Source of the DNA: Sycon ciliatum
Taxonomy: Eukaryota; Porifera; Calcarea; Leucosolenida; Sycettidae
Direction: 5' to 3'
DNA: 64,000 nucleotides
Assembly: GCF_964019385.1 (NCBI RefSeq)
Contig: NC_088644.1
Coordinates: 19,578,273 to 19,642,272, forward strand
Below, one piece after another: positions 60,899 to 64,000 of this stretch. The notes beneath the pieces were generated by a model. The model saw only the letters and a program-made list of their open reading frames with translations. It searched no databases and was not told the origin of the DNA. How positions within the stretch are numbered: position 1 is the first letter of the stretch; each line of letters opens with the position of its first letter. Both the position numbers and the translations under genes were made by a program.

Positions 60899-61830
60899 GT
60901 ACGATACAGCTAGAGGTTGTCGGTTGACGAATCTCTTCAGCACACCATTTTTTTCTCTTTTTCAGGCACGATACCAGAAAGCTCCTAGATATTCGCCACT
61001 GTAGCGTTGGCATTGCGTTTGAGAACGGTGGGGGGGGGGGGGGAGGTGGAGAGGCATACAATGATACATCATTGTGTGTAGATCTACATTCTTTCAGCTA
61101 CGTTTTAGTGTTAGCCAGGCCTGCAGGACATGCAAACACAGCACATCATGAACCTGGCGTGTATGTTTGGGGCGAACCAATTACACTCATAACGTTATCT
61201 CTCATAGCCAGATCTTCAAGTTACAGGCACCTCGGTCTACCGGGCACCCTGAGGGTGAGTTTCCGTGAGTGGAAATATCACTATTCTTTTACCAATTTTG
61301 TGGAAATAGTGACATCATATGCCAGATCTCTGACCCTTCCTCATTGAAACGTATGTGATCTCAGAGTGTTGAACATTTCCAAGATATGGCCAGTGCCCGG
61401 TCCCAGACAGCCCGGGTAAGAGAGATATGAATGCATGTGTACCGAATATTCAACTACCGGTACTGGCTCGGTGGAAGGAGATTTTAGAGCCCGTGCTTCG
61501 GCCTGCTATTGACAGTTGCATGGAGTGTTTGGCCCATGAGCAGCTGGCTTGGAGGTAATCCTGGGATAGTAAGGGACACATGGGAGATTGAAGAAGAGAA
61601 CATGATGGCGCAAAGAAGTCAAAGCAAGAGCGGAAGTAGAAATGCTTACCCTGGATTACTGGTGAATTAGTCACTCTCATTTACCCAATTCTCCTACTGC
61701 AAGCCTATGTCCGGAGCTCTCTTGCCCTCAGGCACGAGTAAACAATTGGTCAGAGTTGCTCTACGAGTTGAGGAAGGCAAATAAGTTGAGCAGCAGTATA
61801 TTGATGAGCACAGCAATGCTGACAGGGTGT

Positions 61831-62110
<280 letters not shown>

Positions 62111-62805
62111 ATTGCGTGACATACTCATATTGGGCCAGTCCTTTAAATTTGTAAACCAGTTGTAATGGAGTCTGCCACATGGCCCGGAATTTGGTACCAA
62201 ACTATTCATGAACTATTCAAGTGTCAAGTTCGGCAATAAACTATTCATGATTCGTATAATTCAGGATATCAGCTCCCGTTTCCAAACAACTTAGGTTTGG
62301 CTTGGTTGAAGATGGTGATCAGGCGATTCAATGACCAATGGTGTTCTAGACCCTATACGGTATCGACTCACCCATATGTTGGTGATAAATCACACACCGA
62401 GAGGATAGTATGCTTGGATGCACTGCACCACGCCCTGTGATATTGTCAAGAACTGACATCCGTATAGAGGATTGACACTGGCTGCAATACATTCAGCACA
62501 AGGAGTCGAACATATGTCGTGTGCGGCAGTGAACTGCATTCCCAAAGTCGTCCATGCCTCCGTAAGGACAAGTAATGCTTCGAGTGAAAATTTCCACCCA
62601 ATTTAATGTATCTAGTATGGTGCAGTCTTTCCATCTTGGTACAGAGATTCAATAATTCGATTGGGACTATGGAACAAACTGGCTGCCGTAGCTTCCTTGG
62701 ACCAGCACACTGCGACTCAGCACCTAAAAGACTGCTTCATGCAAGTGGCGACATTGTGATTTTAGACCTTACTTCCCCTTTCAGCTCTATTTCGATTTTT
62801 AGAGG

Positions 62806-63634
62806 ATGCAGCAAATCACTATAAACAATGCATTGTGCAGTCCATTGCCAAGTCTTTCTTGTCTGTTCTCTTTTTGGGGCTTTTGTTATGTGTTATCAGC
62901 TGCCAGAGTTACGGTAGATAGCAGTGGCTGGATTCCAAGGTCATCAGAAATCTGCAAAAATGACAAGATATTATTTGTGTGCAAGAACAAACCTGGAACC
63001 GCCACGGTGCACCATTCCTCGTATAGCTGGCTGTGGATCAGTGAAGACTATACATCGACGTTTTCCTGGAGTAATCAAAATGTGCGACAAGGTAGCATCC
63101 GTGGCTCATGCCGCCAATCAGCCGACGTTGTTAAGGTGTCCTCCTACAGTAAATACACGCTGCGCTGCTTCAATGGCATAGTGTCGAATGGCACGTTGGT
63201 GTGCCGGGTCAGGTCTGTCGTGGACGGATACGGTACGTATTGCGCATATTCCAGTGTCGGCGTGCAACACCTCAACCCACGCCTTAACCATATAAAATTC
63301 TCTTCTGGAGAGAGAACAGCACTGATCGGTGGCCTGGCCTTCATGTTCACAACCCCAAGCCGATTCGAAGTCCAACATCTAGGAAGCAACTCCCGGCACT
63401 TTCATGTCGACATCAAATGCCTGGCGTATTCTGAAGAGAACACATTCTGGTCGTACCTGGCTGCCGGCCGTGAAGGCAAGCCTAGAGAAGGCCTTCTTGG
63501 TATGGGAAACAGCTACAGAATATCTCACTTTGATAACAGTCTACACAGTGGGCGTTACACATGTTCCAGTGTGAGTCTATCGGATCATGGAACTGCGGTG
63601 AATGAGTCCTTTTCAACATACTTGACAGCACCAG
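62806..63634 (+). CDS. Immunoglobulin-like domain protein, 5' exon(s), continues beyond window
   Basis: Probably a cell-surface or secreted adhesion or recognition protein. The frame has two Ig-like stretches. The first is around ILFVCKNKPG ... YTLRC. The second has VDIKCLAYSEENTFW, a Trp eight residues after the first Cys, and ISHFDNSLHSGRYTCSS, the usual D-x-G-x-Y-x-C ending of an Ig fold. It stops at the donor CACCAG|GTAAGG in phase 1, usual between Ig domains. The start is uncertain: ATG at 62806 gives a plausible signal peptide (LSCLFSFWGFCYVLSA), but a pyrimidine-rich run ending TGTTATCAG at 62899 is a good acceptor, and the exon from 62900 would then take its signal peptide from elsewhere, perhaps 60706-60898. 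N-glycosylation sites NGT and NES are visible. Confidence 0.75.
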
Positions 63635-63710
63635 GTAAGGCAATACAAATGGCAGAAAGAGACTAGGAACTGTTTTACACTCTAGTGGCTAAACCAGGGG
63701 GGGGGGCGGA

Positions 63711-63736
63711 ACTGGTGCGGCCAAAGCCGCACCAGT
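63711..63736. other. 11-bp-stem hairpin in the Ig-gene intron
   Basis: ACTGGTGCGGC, loop CAAA, GCCGCACCAGT, right after a G run. GTCCGCACCAGTG recurs at about 63845, so it may be the end of a small mobile element. Confidence 0.6.
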
Positions 63737-64000
63737 AATTCCATTTGTTGTGGTTTTTAGTTAAAGCAATAAAATGTTGTTTTTCTTGGCCCAATTTTCC
63801 AAAAAAATAACCGTGGGAGGCTCTTAGGACCCACCTCTTGATGTCCGCACCAGTGTGGAATACCTTCCGACGCCCCTGTAATTTATTACAGTGAAAATGT
63901 AGAGACTTTTGCTAAGAATTCACTCTCAATTTTTTCATTGAGTTCAGGCCATAAATAGTTAACCGGGGCAACTAAAATTAATAGTACTTCAAAGTATGTT

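Overview
The window reads as gene-poor, repeat-rich, intron-bearing metazoan DNA, most likely from a marine invertebrate. Five protein genes can be assembled from exons whose GT/AG borders and reading phases agree: an ETS transcription factor (+, positions 1-2859, 5' end outside), a TALE-class homeobox gene (-, 16208-12498, 5' end not found), an arylsulfatase (+, 33269-44839, apparently complete), a divergent Wnt ligand (-, 56031-48663, apparently complete) and an immunoglobulin-like cell-surface or secreted protein (+, from 62806 or earlier, running off the right edge). A Wnt, a TALE homeobox and an ETS factor together mean an animal. The strong divergence of the Wnt and of the homeodomain recognition helix would fit an early-branching animal such as a sponge, but that is inference.

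Layout. 1-2859: ETS gene, with tRNA-derived SINE pieces in its intron. 2860-5187: no gene, one TA-flanked MITE. 5188-11292: a tyrosine-recombinase-type (PAT/Ngaro-like) retroelement, recognised by split direct repeats and now filled with minisatellites. A hairpin MITE has entered its left repeat, and the right repeat keeps the empty site. 11293-12497: nothing recognised. 12498-16208: TALE gene. 16300-33000: about 17 kb with no convincing gene, only small MITEs, microsatellites and many ACATGTAC-type motifs. 33269-44839: arylsulfatase, whose first two introns (3.8 and 5.3 kb) hold a SINE, LINE pieces, a decayed MULE transposon, an 840-bp fold-back element and a Harbinger-like MITE. 45700-47130: 5'-truncated LINE. 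47270-47770: tandem dimer with TG tails. 48663-56031: Wnt gene, with two palindromic elements in its introns. 56032-60705: no gene recognised. 60706-64000: a signal-peptide exon, a very long GA tract and the Ig-like exon.

Functionally, the Wnt, the ETS factor and the TALE homeobox gene are developmental signalling and transcription genes. The arylsulfatase is a lysosomal or secreted hydrolase. They sit kilobases apart on both strands, so there is no operon-like logic. Much of the rest is mobile DNA. I found no self-contained new system. The most unusual items are the Wnt with an abnormal acylation loop, the homeodomain with an odd recognition helix, the split-repeat retroelement with its dated MITE insertion, and a 34-bp perfect palindrome flanked by an 8-bp near-repeat.
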